Of a stretch of DNA of 64,000 nt, positions 11,196-21,330 are shown in pieces; within the stretch, counting starts at the first letter, position 1, and each line of letters begins with the position of its first letter. The position numbers were made by a program, and so were the translations under genes. The notes below the pieces were generated by a model. The model was given only the letters and a program-made list of their open reading frames with translations. It ran no database searches and was not told the origin of the DNA. The stretch is from the NCBI GenBank assembly GCA_022432975.1, contig CM039508.1:43092646-43156645 (forward strand). The letters run 5' to 3'. The DNA is from Begonia masoniana. Taxonomy: Eukaryota > Streptophyta > Magnoliopsida > Cucurbitales > Begoniaceae.

Positions 11196-12358
11196 TTGGT
11201 CAATCTTATACAACTCAACGAAGTACAAATGTATCTGATTGTGTTTATACCCTTCTCCAAGCTATTATTCTCCATTTTGCTGGAGCAATCAAACAACGTC
11301 AAGAACGAGGATGTGAACTATTACAAAATTCAAGATGTATATCATTATCTCATTTTAGATGGTATCAGGATGTATTTATTACAAAAGTTATGCAAAGAAA
11401 ATATGCTAATTCTGAATATTGGAAAGCAAAATTTATAGATGGATTACCTCCTCTATTTTTAAAGAAAGTAAAACAAAAACTGTTAGAACTAAATTCAGGT
11501 CATTCTATTCCTTGGGCTAGTTGTACTTATGGTCATTTAGTTAATGTTTGTGTCCAAGAAGGATTATCTCTTTGTAATGATATCAAATTACAACACTAAT
11601 TGAAAAAACAAAATATAACTGACAAAAAAGAAATAGGTGAATTTTGTGAACAATTTACCTATAATATTCCAATTAAATATCCTAAAAAACATAAAGATCC
11701 AAATTTACATCATAAATCACAAAAATATAAAGCATACAAAAGGAAAAAACTTAAAGAAAAATATAAAGATCAAGATGAAATTCCAAAATACAAACATAAA
11801 ATAAAACATTCAAAACCTAAGTCAAATATTAAATGCTATAAATGTGGCAAATTAGGACATTATGCTTCAAAATGCCTAGTTAAGAAAAAACTAAATGAAT
11901 TAAATTTAGATGAAGAATTAAAAATTAAAATATCAAAAATATTTCTAAACTCAACTGATGATGAAATAAGTTCTGAATCACTTAGTGATTATGATGACTT
12001 ATCTTCGTCTTCCGAAGATAATCAATGTATAAACAAATGTTGTAACCAACTAAAAACTTTATCTCTTAATGTTTTATCAAAATCTCAACAAGAAATACTT
12101 AAAGATATTGATCAAATAACATATCCAAAAATGAGAGTTAAAATTGTAGAAATGATGATTCAAAATACCCAGGAAAAAGAGAAAATTCCTAGATTAGAAC
12201 CTGAACAAAATCTTAAATCAAAATATTATTCCATTAGTGAAATATTTGACATATTAGAAAAACCTTTTCAATCAAAACCCGTAACAATTCAAGATTTAAA
12301 TCGAGAAATGAAAGATTTAAAATTTGAATTAAGTCAACTTCAATATAACTATGAATAA
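11196..12358 (+). pseudogene. Viral coat protein, C-terminal half with zinc knuckle (copy 1)
   Basis: The fragment starts abruptly inside the coat-protein region (GQSYTTQRSTN) and matches the copies at 48903 and 50047. One in-frame TAA at 11597-11599 splits it. Downstream is a lysine-rich basic region and a CCHC zinc knuckle (CYKCGKLGHYASKC, 11834-11875), then an acidic serine-rich stretch (about 11950-12020) and a coiled, charged tail to 12358. In caulimovirids the basic/CCHC region binds genomic nucleic acid during packaging. Clearly a truncated viral pseudogene. Confidence 0.88.
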
Positions 12359-12813
12359 TATCAAATACTTATGGATGAAAGAATTTAAAAAATTGAATCT
12401 AATATTGCATCAACATCAAACAATCTCTTTCCAAAAGAAGAATATACCTCAGATAAACAAAATGAAATTTTAAATATTCTAAATAAAGTTCATTTTCAAA
12501 AATGGTATATTCAAGTCATGTTAATTATTAATCAAGAATATGAAATCGATAATATCATAGCACTAGTGGATAGTGGTGCTGATATTAATTGTATCCAAGA
12601 AAGTTTAGTTCCAACCAAATATTTCAAAAAAACTGTTCAGTCTTTAACTGCTGCAGGTGGTAGCAAATTAAAAGTCAAATATAAATTATCTAAAGTAGCA
12701 ATTTGTAACAACAATCAAAATTGCTTAACAACAACTTTTTTATAACTTACAACACAATGTTATTTTAGAACTCCATTCCTTAGCAAAATTATGCCTATTA
12801 CAATGATAGATAA
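12359..12813 (+). pseudogene. Viral aspartic protease region
   Basis: The frame after the coat protein carries LVDSGADINCIQ with the catalytic DSGA at 12569-12580. This is the retropepsin-type active site of caulimovirid polyproteins, which cleaves the polyprotein. Stops at the start of the segment and at 12742-12744 break the frame. The protease/RT boundary is cut at 12813 by a solo LTR; the viral sequence resumes after its TSD at 15753. Confidence 0.82.
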
Positions 12814-15747
12814 TGTAACACCCGAGAATTTCCTATTACGTGCGTCGCCTACAATTTGACGTGTTAGGAGAGTTTAATTATATAAGTTTGATGTTATGCA
12901 TTGAGGAGAAAAGAGAGAAGAAAAAGAGTTGAAATTCAAACCAAAGGGTTTGAAAAGTCAAACCTATGAACCAATGAAATGCAAAGGAATTTATATGCAT
13001 TAAATTGAATGGAAAGTGATGAATTTTGAAGTGGCTTTCACGTTGGCTTTTGAAGGAAGAAAAAGTGTGGTAGATTTGTAATTTTAAAAAGTTAAATGGA
13101 GGAAAATTAAAAGTAAATCAAAGTTATGGTTTAAAGTTAGGTTTTTATTCCTTTTTCTTCATCTTCATCGACTTCTCTTGCTCTCCTCCATAGCCGCCTC
13201 TCTTCCTCCTTCTTACTTCATTTCTTCAAGTGATTGCAAGGTAAATTTACATGGGTTTTAGTTTATGTGCTATGGGATGAAGTTTGGAAGAGTTTTTAGG
13301 GTGTTTTAGGTAGGTTTAGGAAGAGTTGGAAAACCCTAGGTTAGGGATTCCGAAAATTGAGTGTTGATGTTAGATTTCTTTCTTATTTTGATGGTTTGGT
13401 TGTTAAATGATTTAGTTTAGGTTGTTGGAGTGGTTGGATTGAGGATTGGAAGTGAAAGTGTGAAAAATCAGTTTTTACCCTAAAGAGCACCGGTTCTGTT
13501 TTGGCATGTCCGACTTAGCCTTCATGTTTGGATGGTTGATTTGAGTGATTCAATGGATAGTAGACGTGTAGAGGTTTCCGAATTGGGGTGGCACGTCGAA
13601 ATCCATTGCAAAATGATGGAGTTATGACCGTTTGAAGTTAGACGGTCAATTTTGGGGTAAAGATCGGGTTGGGAGTTGAGTTATAGTTCTATTAGTTAGG
13701 TTAAGAATTTCCCTTAGAGTTTGTAAATTTATAAGTTGATTTCTCGTCATTTTTAGGTAATCGAACGTTTGATTTTGTTGGACGGATTGAACGAGAAAGT
13801 ATCGAGCGGCAACCAGGTAAGTAGTGGAGTGCGTGTTTGTTGCCTTCGGGCCTACACCATAGAACGGTAGGGATTGTTTGATTGTTGTTATGTTTTGCTT
13901 TGTGTCATGCATCGTGTGTCACGCATCATGGTTTTCTAAACTACGAAATTACGTGTTTTGCATCCTTGAGCGGTAAGAATGAAATGAAAGATAAGAAAAA
14001 AATTTGCAACGTGGTCGTGAGTATGACTTCCTCGACCTATTCGTGCTTGAAGTGCACAATAGGGTTTGTGCTTGAAGTGCACTCGTGCTTGAAGTGCACG
14101 ATGAGGATTCTACGATCGATTGGGGGATTCTAATGTACGTAATGAGTCGTGAGTATGAATTTCTCGACCTCAACCTGTTCGTGCTTGAAGCGCACAATGG
14201 GGTTGGTGCTTGAAGTGCACCCGTGCTTGAAGTGCACAATGAGGTTCGTGCTTGAAGTGCACTCGTGCTTGAAGTGCACGATGAGGATTCTACGATCGAT
14301 TGGAGGAGATTCGGTTGGCCGTCTTGGACTGTGTTGGGACGTGTGCCTCCGGTCTAGCTCCGTGGGTCAAGGCGTGGCCGTCCTGGACTGTGTGGGGGCG
14401 TGTGCCTACTTGATTCACCTAGAAGTGAAAGATAAAATGCAATTGAAACGAAAAGAAAACAACAGAGTGTGCAGAGACTGCATGTTAGGGTTGAGTCAAA
14501 CATTTAGTGTGTGTTGTGCATTATTTCCCTACTTGCTAAGCGTTAGGCTTACCTTTTGTGTGTTCTGTGGTGTAGGTGACGATTTGTATACAGGTGAGGT
14601 AGACGAGACTACCGAGGATTAGGCTGCAGTCGGAGGAGTACGGAGTCCGCCGGTGCAGGCTATTGTCGGGGCGTTTTGACCACTGGATGTCTCGGGTAGT
14701 GGGAGGTGAATGTTTGACATGGATAGTTTAATTTGTAAGTATTTTGGTATGGATTGTTGGTGTGTGGAAATGTTGTTTTGTGGAAGTTAGGAAACTTTAT
14801 TAAGTTGTGGTAAATTGGGTTCGTAAATATTTTCGTATGTATGTTACCGGGTTTACGAGTTGACGTGGAGATGGATAGAGAGTATAAAGTATAGTTGTTC
14901 GTGATGGAAGCTGTGTGTTTTCCGGGATTTATTTCAGGTTTTGGGTATTTAAAGTTTTAGGCGTTATATTGCCCGTTTTGATTTTAAAGTAACTAACGTC
15001 AGGTTATGTTTGTGATTTTTGTATTTATTCGTTTTAAGTCGGTTTTCCGAGATTTTTACGGGACTCGAAGATTTAGGTGTCGGGAATGTATGTTTAAATT
15101 TTCAGAATTTTTGGAGGTGTCGGGAGTGGAGAAAAGTGTAGAAATGTGAAGGAAAGTCAAGAGAGTCAGAAAGAGGGGTATTTTTGGTCATTTTGGGGCC
15201 GAAAACCCGAGGGGGTGGTGATTATTCGCCACCCAAACGCCACCAATCGCCTCGGGGGTGTTTTTGGGCGAAGATGGCAGAGAGGGTGGCGATTATTCGC
15301 CACCCGGAGGCGAGTAATCGCCACGGCACGCGTGAAGCGCGAGGGAAAAGGGAGCTGGGGCGCGCTGGCGTGCCCCAGCGCGCGCACGCGCTCGCGCGTG
15401 CGGCGAGTGCCGCGCGGATAGCGCGAGCGCAGCGCGCCCGTAGCGCGCACGCAGCGCGCAGCCTGGGCGCGCCTGGCGCCCAGCGCCCCTCCTTGCAAAA
15501 TTTTGATTTTTTTTCGTTTTTCGCCTGATTTCCACTATGTTTTGAACCGAAATTTTTCCAACGTATCTTAACGTATTTTAGACACGTGTTCCAAGAAAAT
15601 TTGAGGGTTCGAAAAACCCGAACATCGAGCCGGGAATTTACAAAACCGAGCCGAATATTTTATTTAAATTACTTTTAAACGTCGTTTAAACACGGGATTT
15701 GTTTGCAAAGTGACGCACCGGGCCCGGGGCGGGTTCGGGGCGTTACA
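12814..15747 (+). repeat. Solo LTR (2,934 bp), TSD GATAA
   Basis: TGTAACACCCGAG starts at 12814 and CGGGGCGTTACA ends at 15747. GATAA occurs at 12809-12813 and again at 15748-15752, and the viral frame continues across. There is no internal element region, so this is a solo LTR. It carries a donor-like ACCAGGTAAGTA (GT at 13817), a CGGGCCTACACCA box, a GTGCTTGAAGTGCAC array, an acceptor-like GGTGTAG (AG ends 14576), and a CpG-dense segment at about 15290-15490. It is the same family as the LTR at 19681. Confidence 0.93.
14045..14290 (+). repeat. Minisatellite with the palindrome GTGCTTGAAGTGCAC
   Basis: About nine occurrences of GTGCTTGAAGTGCAC or a one-base variant, partly spaced by TCGTGCTT and AATGAGG-type linkers. 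A larger block carrying GATGAGGATTCTACGATCG is repeated near 14098 and 14279. GTGCTT...AAGTGCAC is imperfectly self-complementary. The array sits inside the putative LTR intron. Confidence 0.8.
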
Positions 15748-15752
15748 GATAA

Positions 15753-16868
15753 TGAGGGAATTCACACCTTAATAAATGATCAAAAGATTATTTATTATTT
15801 TGTTTCTGAACCTCAAACCAAAATTATTAACGAGCTTAAAACTTTTTATCAAATTAAGGATAAACAAATCAGCTTTCTTAAGAATGAAGTTAATTATTTA
15901 AAAATAGAATATCAATTAAAATCTCCAAATGTGATTAACAAAATTAAGAATATTGAAATACAATTCCAAACTGAGGTATGTCATACTATACCTAATGCTT
16001 TTTGGGAAAGAAAGAAGCATATTGTTTCTTTACCCTATATTCCAAACTATAATGAAAAATTAATTCCAACAAAGGTAAGACCTAGTCAAATAAAATAGGA
16101 ATATTTAAAATTATGTCAAAAAGAAATTGAATCTCTTTTAGAGAAAAAGCTTATTCGAAAAAGTTACTCCCCTTGGAGCTGTACTACATTCTATGTTAAC
16201 AAAGCTGCTGAAAAGGAAAGAGGTGTCCTTCACCTTGTCATTAATTACAAACCATTAAATGATACTTTAAAATGAATTAGGTATCCTATTCCTAACAAAA
16301 AAGATCTATTAGATCATCTACAATCAGCCTTGATATTTTCAAAATTCGATTTAAAATCATGTTATTGGCAAATACAAATAGCTGAACAAGACAGATACTA
16401 AACTACATTTGTAGTACCCTTAGAACATTATGAATGGAATGTAATGCCCTTTGGTTTAAAAAATGCACCTTCTGAATTCCAAAATATTTAGAATGATATC
16501 TTTTCAAATTATTCTCAATTATGCATTGTTTATATTGATGATATTTTAGTTTATTCACAATCTATAGACCAATACTTTAAACATCTTAGGATATTGAAAG
16601 ATGTCATTAAAAGAAATGGTCTAGTATTATCTGCCCCTAAAATGAAACTGTTCCAAACAACAATAATTTTTATTAACTGCAGTATTGAGTTTGCATCAAA
16701 ATTTTCGAATGAAATCAAAGATAAAACTCAATTACAAAGATTCTTAGGTAGTTTAAATTATTTAGGTGATTTTTATCAAAATCTTGCTCAAGATACAGAA
16801 TTATTATATCAAAGATTAAAAAAGAATCCTGAACCATGGAGTCAAAAACACACTGATGCTGTCAAAAG
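15753..16868 (+). pseudogene. Viral reverse transcriptase
   Basis: Reverse transcriptase copies the viral pregenomic RNA into DNA. Recognisable blocks: the N-terminal part with IPTKVRPSQIK, the finger region with SPWSCTTFYVNKAAE, FDLKSCYWQIQI, NVMPFGLKNAPSEFQNI and the catalytic box YIDDILVY (16531-16554), then the thumb with LQRFLGSLNYLGDF. In-frame stops include TAG after RPSQIK, TGA at about 16273 (TLK*IRYP), TAA after DRY and TAG after FQNI. It is cut at 16868 by the foldback element; the RNase H part resumes at 17305. Confidence 0.9.
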
Positions 16869-17299
16869 TGTAACGGCCTGGACCCCGTTCCCGCAGGCCC
16901 AAGTCATGCTTACCCCAGGTACTAGTCCCTGAGGTCCTGGGTTTTTTGTAACGGCCTTGACCCCGTTCCCGCAGGCCCAAGTCGTGCAGGTCCCACCGAT
17001 GGGCAGCTGCCACGTGGGTCCCCATAGGGCGATACACGTGTACTCATGATCTTCCCTCCCCCTGAAGAGGGTTTTTGCCTTTCCCCCCACTCGAACCCAG
17101 GACCTCAGGGACTAGTACCTGGGGTGCAAGTGAGGAGTACCACTTGAGCTATCGAGTGAGGGAGAAGGCAAAAACCCTCTTCAGGGGGAGGGAAGATCGT
17201 GAGTACACGTGTACCGCCCTAGGGGGACCCACGTGGCAGCTTCCCATCGGTGGGACCTGCACGACTTGGGCCTGCGGGAACGGGGTCCAAGCCGTTACA
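16869..17299. mobile_element. Small foldback element with tRNA-like core, TSD AAAAG
   Basis: Ends are TGTAACGGCC (16869) and GGCCGTTACA-like GCCGTTACA (17299), with AAAAG at 16864-16868 and 17300-17304. Two long arms (16947-17082 and 17165-17299) are near-perfect inverted repeats, so the strand would fold into a hairpin. On the minus strand the loop holds an A-box-like TAGCTCAAGTGG (17151-17140) and a B-box-like GGTTCGAGTGG (17097-17087), the internal promoter of tRNA genes. The first 78 bp repeat part of the arm and part of the core. It could be a SINE-derived hairpin or a foldback transposon. Confidence 0.75.
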
Positions 17300-17304
17300 A
17301 AAAG

Positions 17305-17743
17305 AATAAAATTAAAAGCAGTTAATTTACCCTGTTTATCTTTATCAAATTCTCAGTGAGCAAAAATAGTTGAAACAGATGCCTCTGAAATTGGTTATGG
17401 AGGTATTCTTAAACAAATAAATCCTAATACTTCCAAAGAAGAACTTATTCGTTTCACTTCTTGTGTTTGGAAGCCAGTACAAAAGAATTATTCAACTGTT
17501 AAAAAAGAAGTACTTTCTATTGTTAAATGTATTTCTAAATTTTAAGATGAAATCAAAAATTTCTTATTCGAGTTGATTGTTCATCTGCAAAAAATATTCT
17601 AACTAAAGATGTCAAAAATATTGTTTCGATGGCAAGCAGAATTATCAGTCTATGATTTCTCTATTAAATATATCAAAGGATCAAATAATTCTCTTCCTGA
17701 TTTTTTAACCAGAGAATTTTTGCAGAATGGCAACCCCATTTAG
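17305..17743 (+). pseudogene. Viral RNase H, end of polyprotein ORF
   Basis: RNase H degrades the RNA strand during reverse transcription. Visible: VETDASEIGYGGIL (catalytic Asp), KNYSTVKKEVLSIVKCI (catalytic Glu) and the C-terminal IKYIKGSNNSLPDFLTREF. Stops occur before AKIVET (TGA) and after KCISKF (TAA), and there is a frameshift near 17580. The ORF terminator TAG is at 17741-17743, 17 nt past the start of ORF2. Confidence 0.88.
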
Positions 17744-19290
17744 GGGTAGAAGTCGCGGTCGTGGTCATGGTTATTCAAAAAATTATCAAAAAGAATTTCC
17801 CACTTTAGGGGAAAGCTCTTATTTTGATACTCATTCAAAGAAAACTGCAAAAGAAGACCTTGATGGAGGACCACAATTTATCAAAAAAGCAGTGGTTGAG
17901 TCTTTACTCACTCTGTCAACAAAAGATATTGCTCTTAATCAAAAGGATGCCTAGTTTTTCAAAGAAAGATATATGAGCACGCAACATTATATAGTTACTG
18001 AAGGAAAGCTTCGTTATTATTATGAAGCTATTCTAACTGAAACAAATTCAGTACAAATTCAACACAATTATGTTGAAGAGTGAAATTTCAAATCCCCTAT
18101 TACTCATTCAAAATGTTATATTATCAAAATCATACATCCACAGGAATGGGGATTGTCAGTATATGCTCCCCGAACAACAAAAATAAATGAACAAAAGTAC
18201 AACTATTGGGATTACATCCAAGCATGGTCCCATGTGTTTCTATATCAAAATTCGGTCAAAAATCATTCATGGTTTTTTACTATGAATCCGGAAATTATCA
18301 AAACGAAAGACAAATTTCCAAACTAGTTTCTTCATTGGTGGCAAAGTCACTCGCCTGAAATCAGTATTTTCCCTATCAAAATTCAAGAGACCTTTGTCAC
18401 ATGGTCTAAATATCATCCAGATATCAACAAAAGATTTTTATTGGCCAGGATTTACTCTTGTTTTGCACAGAGTTTCAAATAAATTGGATCTGGCAGTGGA
18501 ATCTCGAAATGGATAAAGACCATTTAGGGATTCTAGAAATTCAAAGGAATTTTTACATCAAATGGTGGTCTCGCTTTGATATTGAAGCGTGCTTTTCAAA
18601 AATCAGCAAGTCTATTCAAAATTACAAAAGTTTGGCAGAAAAAGCAAAAGAACAGATGGCAACGGATGATTCTATCAATTTTATTCAACAAATGAAACAT
18701 ATGATTCAAAATAAATATTCAAATTTGTCTTCTCAAGAACAGCAAATAAAGCTGCTTGAAACAATCAAAAATCAATTTTTTGGAACAGAAGAATTAGAAG
18801 ACCAACAAAGTGAAAGTGATACATCTATGAATTCTGGCTCATTTTTTGTGCTAGCAGGTGAATCACAAGCTCCAGATGAAGACATTGAATTAAATCAAAG
18901 TGATCTTTTAGATTCCTTCATCGAGCTCACTTAAAAACAGAAGGACAAAGGGAAAAAGAAAATATCAAGAGCAAATATGGAATACTACCAATCCTCAAAG
19001 TATAGCTATTCTTATTGCTTGAGCAGAAAAGAAGATAGAAAAAGTTCGTCAGCAGACTTTTTGGGGTGAAGAATTAGAAATATTCTACAAAAATCAAGAA
19101 AAAATGGAATCTTCCAATCAAAAATCTCCACCTGTTCAAAATTATAAGGAATATCATGATGATTATTTATGTCATGATTATGAAGCAGGACCTTATGAGT
19201 TTTGGGATCCTATTCTAAAACAACAGCAGATTGAAGAAAAATTCAAAAGATACTAGCAAAAACTGTTGAGTCTCCTATTCAAAAGGTAAT
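17727..19290 (+). pseudogene. Viral ORF2 (unknown function; florendovirus-type second ORF)
   Basis: ATG at 17727 overlaps the end of the polyprotein ORF by 17 nt. The N-terminus is basic (FRGRSRGRGHG), followed by a Trp-rich middle (HPQEWGLSVYAP, WWQSHSPEISIFPIKIQETF) and, from 18458, a KWWSRFD-containing part and a helical, acidic C-terminus. Stops lie at 17952, 18081 and 18323, with at least one frameshift near 18475; after 18934 the frame is poorly kept. Proteins of this appearance follow the polyprotein in florendoviruses; no biochemical role is established, so I assign none. Confidence 0.7.
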
Positions 19291-19299
19291 TGATGGTAT

Positions 19300-19680
19300 G
19301 CAATATCGAAGGTATTTGCTGTAAAGTAAAAGCTAAAGCAAAAGTCAAGTGGACCCCTCAAAGATTCCACCACTCCCAAAAGATGACAAAGAAAGAGGTG
19401 GACCTGACCACTTCTCTTCAAAATCGTCATCCATGACGAATGTTACTTATAAGGCTCCTCTTCTCTATTTAAGAAGCATTTGTAAACTTTTGTTTTGAAG
19501 TTTTTTGAGAGTTTGCCTTTGTTTCCTAAAAAACTCTTGCTCTCTCACTTGTAAGTTTACTTTCTTTTCTTTTAATAATATTTGGTGTGCTTCTTTTTAT
19601 CGATCCTTTCCCTCTTTAGTATCATAGCCACATATATGGCAGGCTAATTAGTTGTTGATTCATGATTGAATAAACAAAAG
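19300..19680 (+). promoter_or_regulatory. Viral intergenic region with promoter
   Basis: Non-coding region between ORF2 and leader. A TATA-like CTATTTAAG lies at 19465-19473 in the sequence TTCTCTATTTAAGAAGC, where caulimovirids place the pregenomic RNA promoter. A/C-rich sequence with GTCAAGTGG and TGACGAATG precedes it. The same region appears inverted at 50946-51204 and also keeps the TATA-like word, which supports this being a viral unit rather than random sequence. The leader is cut at 19680 by a solo LTR. Confidence 0.7.
19617..19629 (+). other. Degenerate viral Met-tRNA primer site
   Basis: TAGTATCATAGCC matches the initiator Met-tRNA primer site TGGTATCAGAGCC at 11 of 13 positions and lies downstream of the promoter, as in caulimovirids. 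It marks the conventional start of the viral circular map. Confidence 0.65.
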
Positions 19681-20894
19681 TGTAACACCTGAAAAATTTC
19701 TATAACGTGTTTAGCCCTTAGATTTAACGACTAGGAGAGTTTAAAGTTAGTTTTAATATTATCCTAGCAAGTGAGTTAGAAAGTGATATTGGAAGAAGAT
19801 TTTTGGAGAGAAAACATTAGGATTTAAGTGTTAAGAATTTTATTGAATGAAATTTCATTTAAAAGGAAAGTTAAGTGAATTAAAGTGGAAGAAGAGGGTT
19901 TTAAAGGTTGAATCCACGTTGAATTAAAAGATGATAATGAGGAAGGGGGTGATTTTTAAATTTAAAAAGTGCAGTGGGAAAAAATCAAAAGGTGATGGAA
20001 ATTTAAGGTTAAAAAGAGAAAGCTCTCTTCTTCTTCTCCATTGCCTCCACGGTTTTGCAGCCATTGTTAGAGCTCTCCTACTTTCTCTTCATCAATTTGC
20101 AAGGTTTTTAAGTGGTAAGTTAGTGGGTTTTGTTATGGATACATTTTGATGAAGGTTTTTATTATTTTTAGAGGGTTTTGTTGAACTTTGGTTAGGGTTT
20201 GGGAAACCATAAATGAGGGGTCCAATTTTCCTCTTTCATTTGCTGGTTTTTCTTCCAATTTAGGTGGATTAACTCTTAGATAGGTTAGTTTAGGTTGTTT
20301 TTGGAGTTAGATTGGAGATTGGGTGAAAGTTGTGCAAAAATTCGTTTTTGGTACAATTGTTCACCGATTCTGTTCTGGTAATTTCGAATTTTCCATTGTG
20401 TTTTGATGTTGATTATGATTATTCCAATGGATGATAGACATGTAGAGGTTTACGGAATGAGGTGGTACGTCTAAATCCGTTGAAAAATGAGCGAGTTATG
20501 ACCGATTGAAGTTTAGACACCGAAAATGAGGGGATTTCGAGATTTTTAGTTTTTATGTTGTAGAGGTAGTTGGTTTGTGTTAGAAATACAGTAGGTATCC
20601 TTTAGATTATATTTTGATAATTTATTAAGTGATTTTCATTTATATGCTAGTTTAACGAGCGGGTGAACTGTGTACTCGGAGTGAGCCAGCAAGTGCGGAG
20701 TAACCAGGTAAGTAGAAGTTGTTTGTGTTTGTGCCCTCGGGCCTACACCATGGAACAGTAGGGATTGTTTGCTTGTTTGTTTGTTTGTGTCAAGCATATG
20801 TGTGACATGCATCATTGTTTTGAACTACGAAAAAATGAGTTTTGAGCAAGGTGTTGAACGGTGAGCATGAAACATGTGGGGATTGGGTAGTGCA

Positions 20895-21034
20895 ACCTTG
20901 GAGCTAGACTCGGATGTATGCTAGGAGATTAGGTAGTGTCATCCTTGGAGCTGGACTCGGATGGAAACATATCCTTGGAGCTGGTCTCGGATGTGTGCCT
21001 GGTGCCATCTTTGGAGCTGAACTCGGATGGAATT
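20895..21034 (+). repeat. Minisatellite (GGAGCTGGACTCGGATG), left part
   Basis: About five units with the core TTGGAGCTGGACTCGGATG, with linkers such as TATGCTAGGAGATTAGG. The array was split by the nested LTR at 21035 and continues at 25604. Confidence 0.8.
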
Positions 21035-21330
21035 TGTAACACCCGGCATTTTTCGTGTAATTATTTCCCCGAATAATTAAACGGGATTACTCCGATATTA
21101 ATGCAATGACTGTTTTAATAAAATTGTCGATGTGATTAATAGAAAGAAGGGGATTTGTGAGACCGAATCGACTGACTAAATAATGTTTTAGTTAAAAACC
21201 AATGGAAGGGCAAATTGGAGAGAAATTAAGGTTGGTGGGAGATAGCCAGTGGATAACTGACACTTGGCAACTTGTTGAGGAAGCTAAGTCCTTCCTCCTA
21301 CGTGAAATCTGCATTTCACTTCTCTGCTTC

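Noticed and set aside
14149..14622. 157-codon ORF over the GTGCTTGAAGTGCAC array
   Set aside because: It begins in the minisatellite and crosses the putative acceptor site within a solo LTR; no domain and no conservation in the sister LTR at 19681.
15146..15535. Overlapping ORFs on both strands in a GC-rich patch
   Set aside because: High GC removes stop codons in all frames; the patch lies inside a solo LTR with intact TSDs.
17087..17151. Functional tRNA gene on the minus strand
   Set aside because: A- and B-box words are present, but I could not form a cloverleaf with acceptor and anticodon stems; it lies in a mobile hairpin element.
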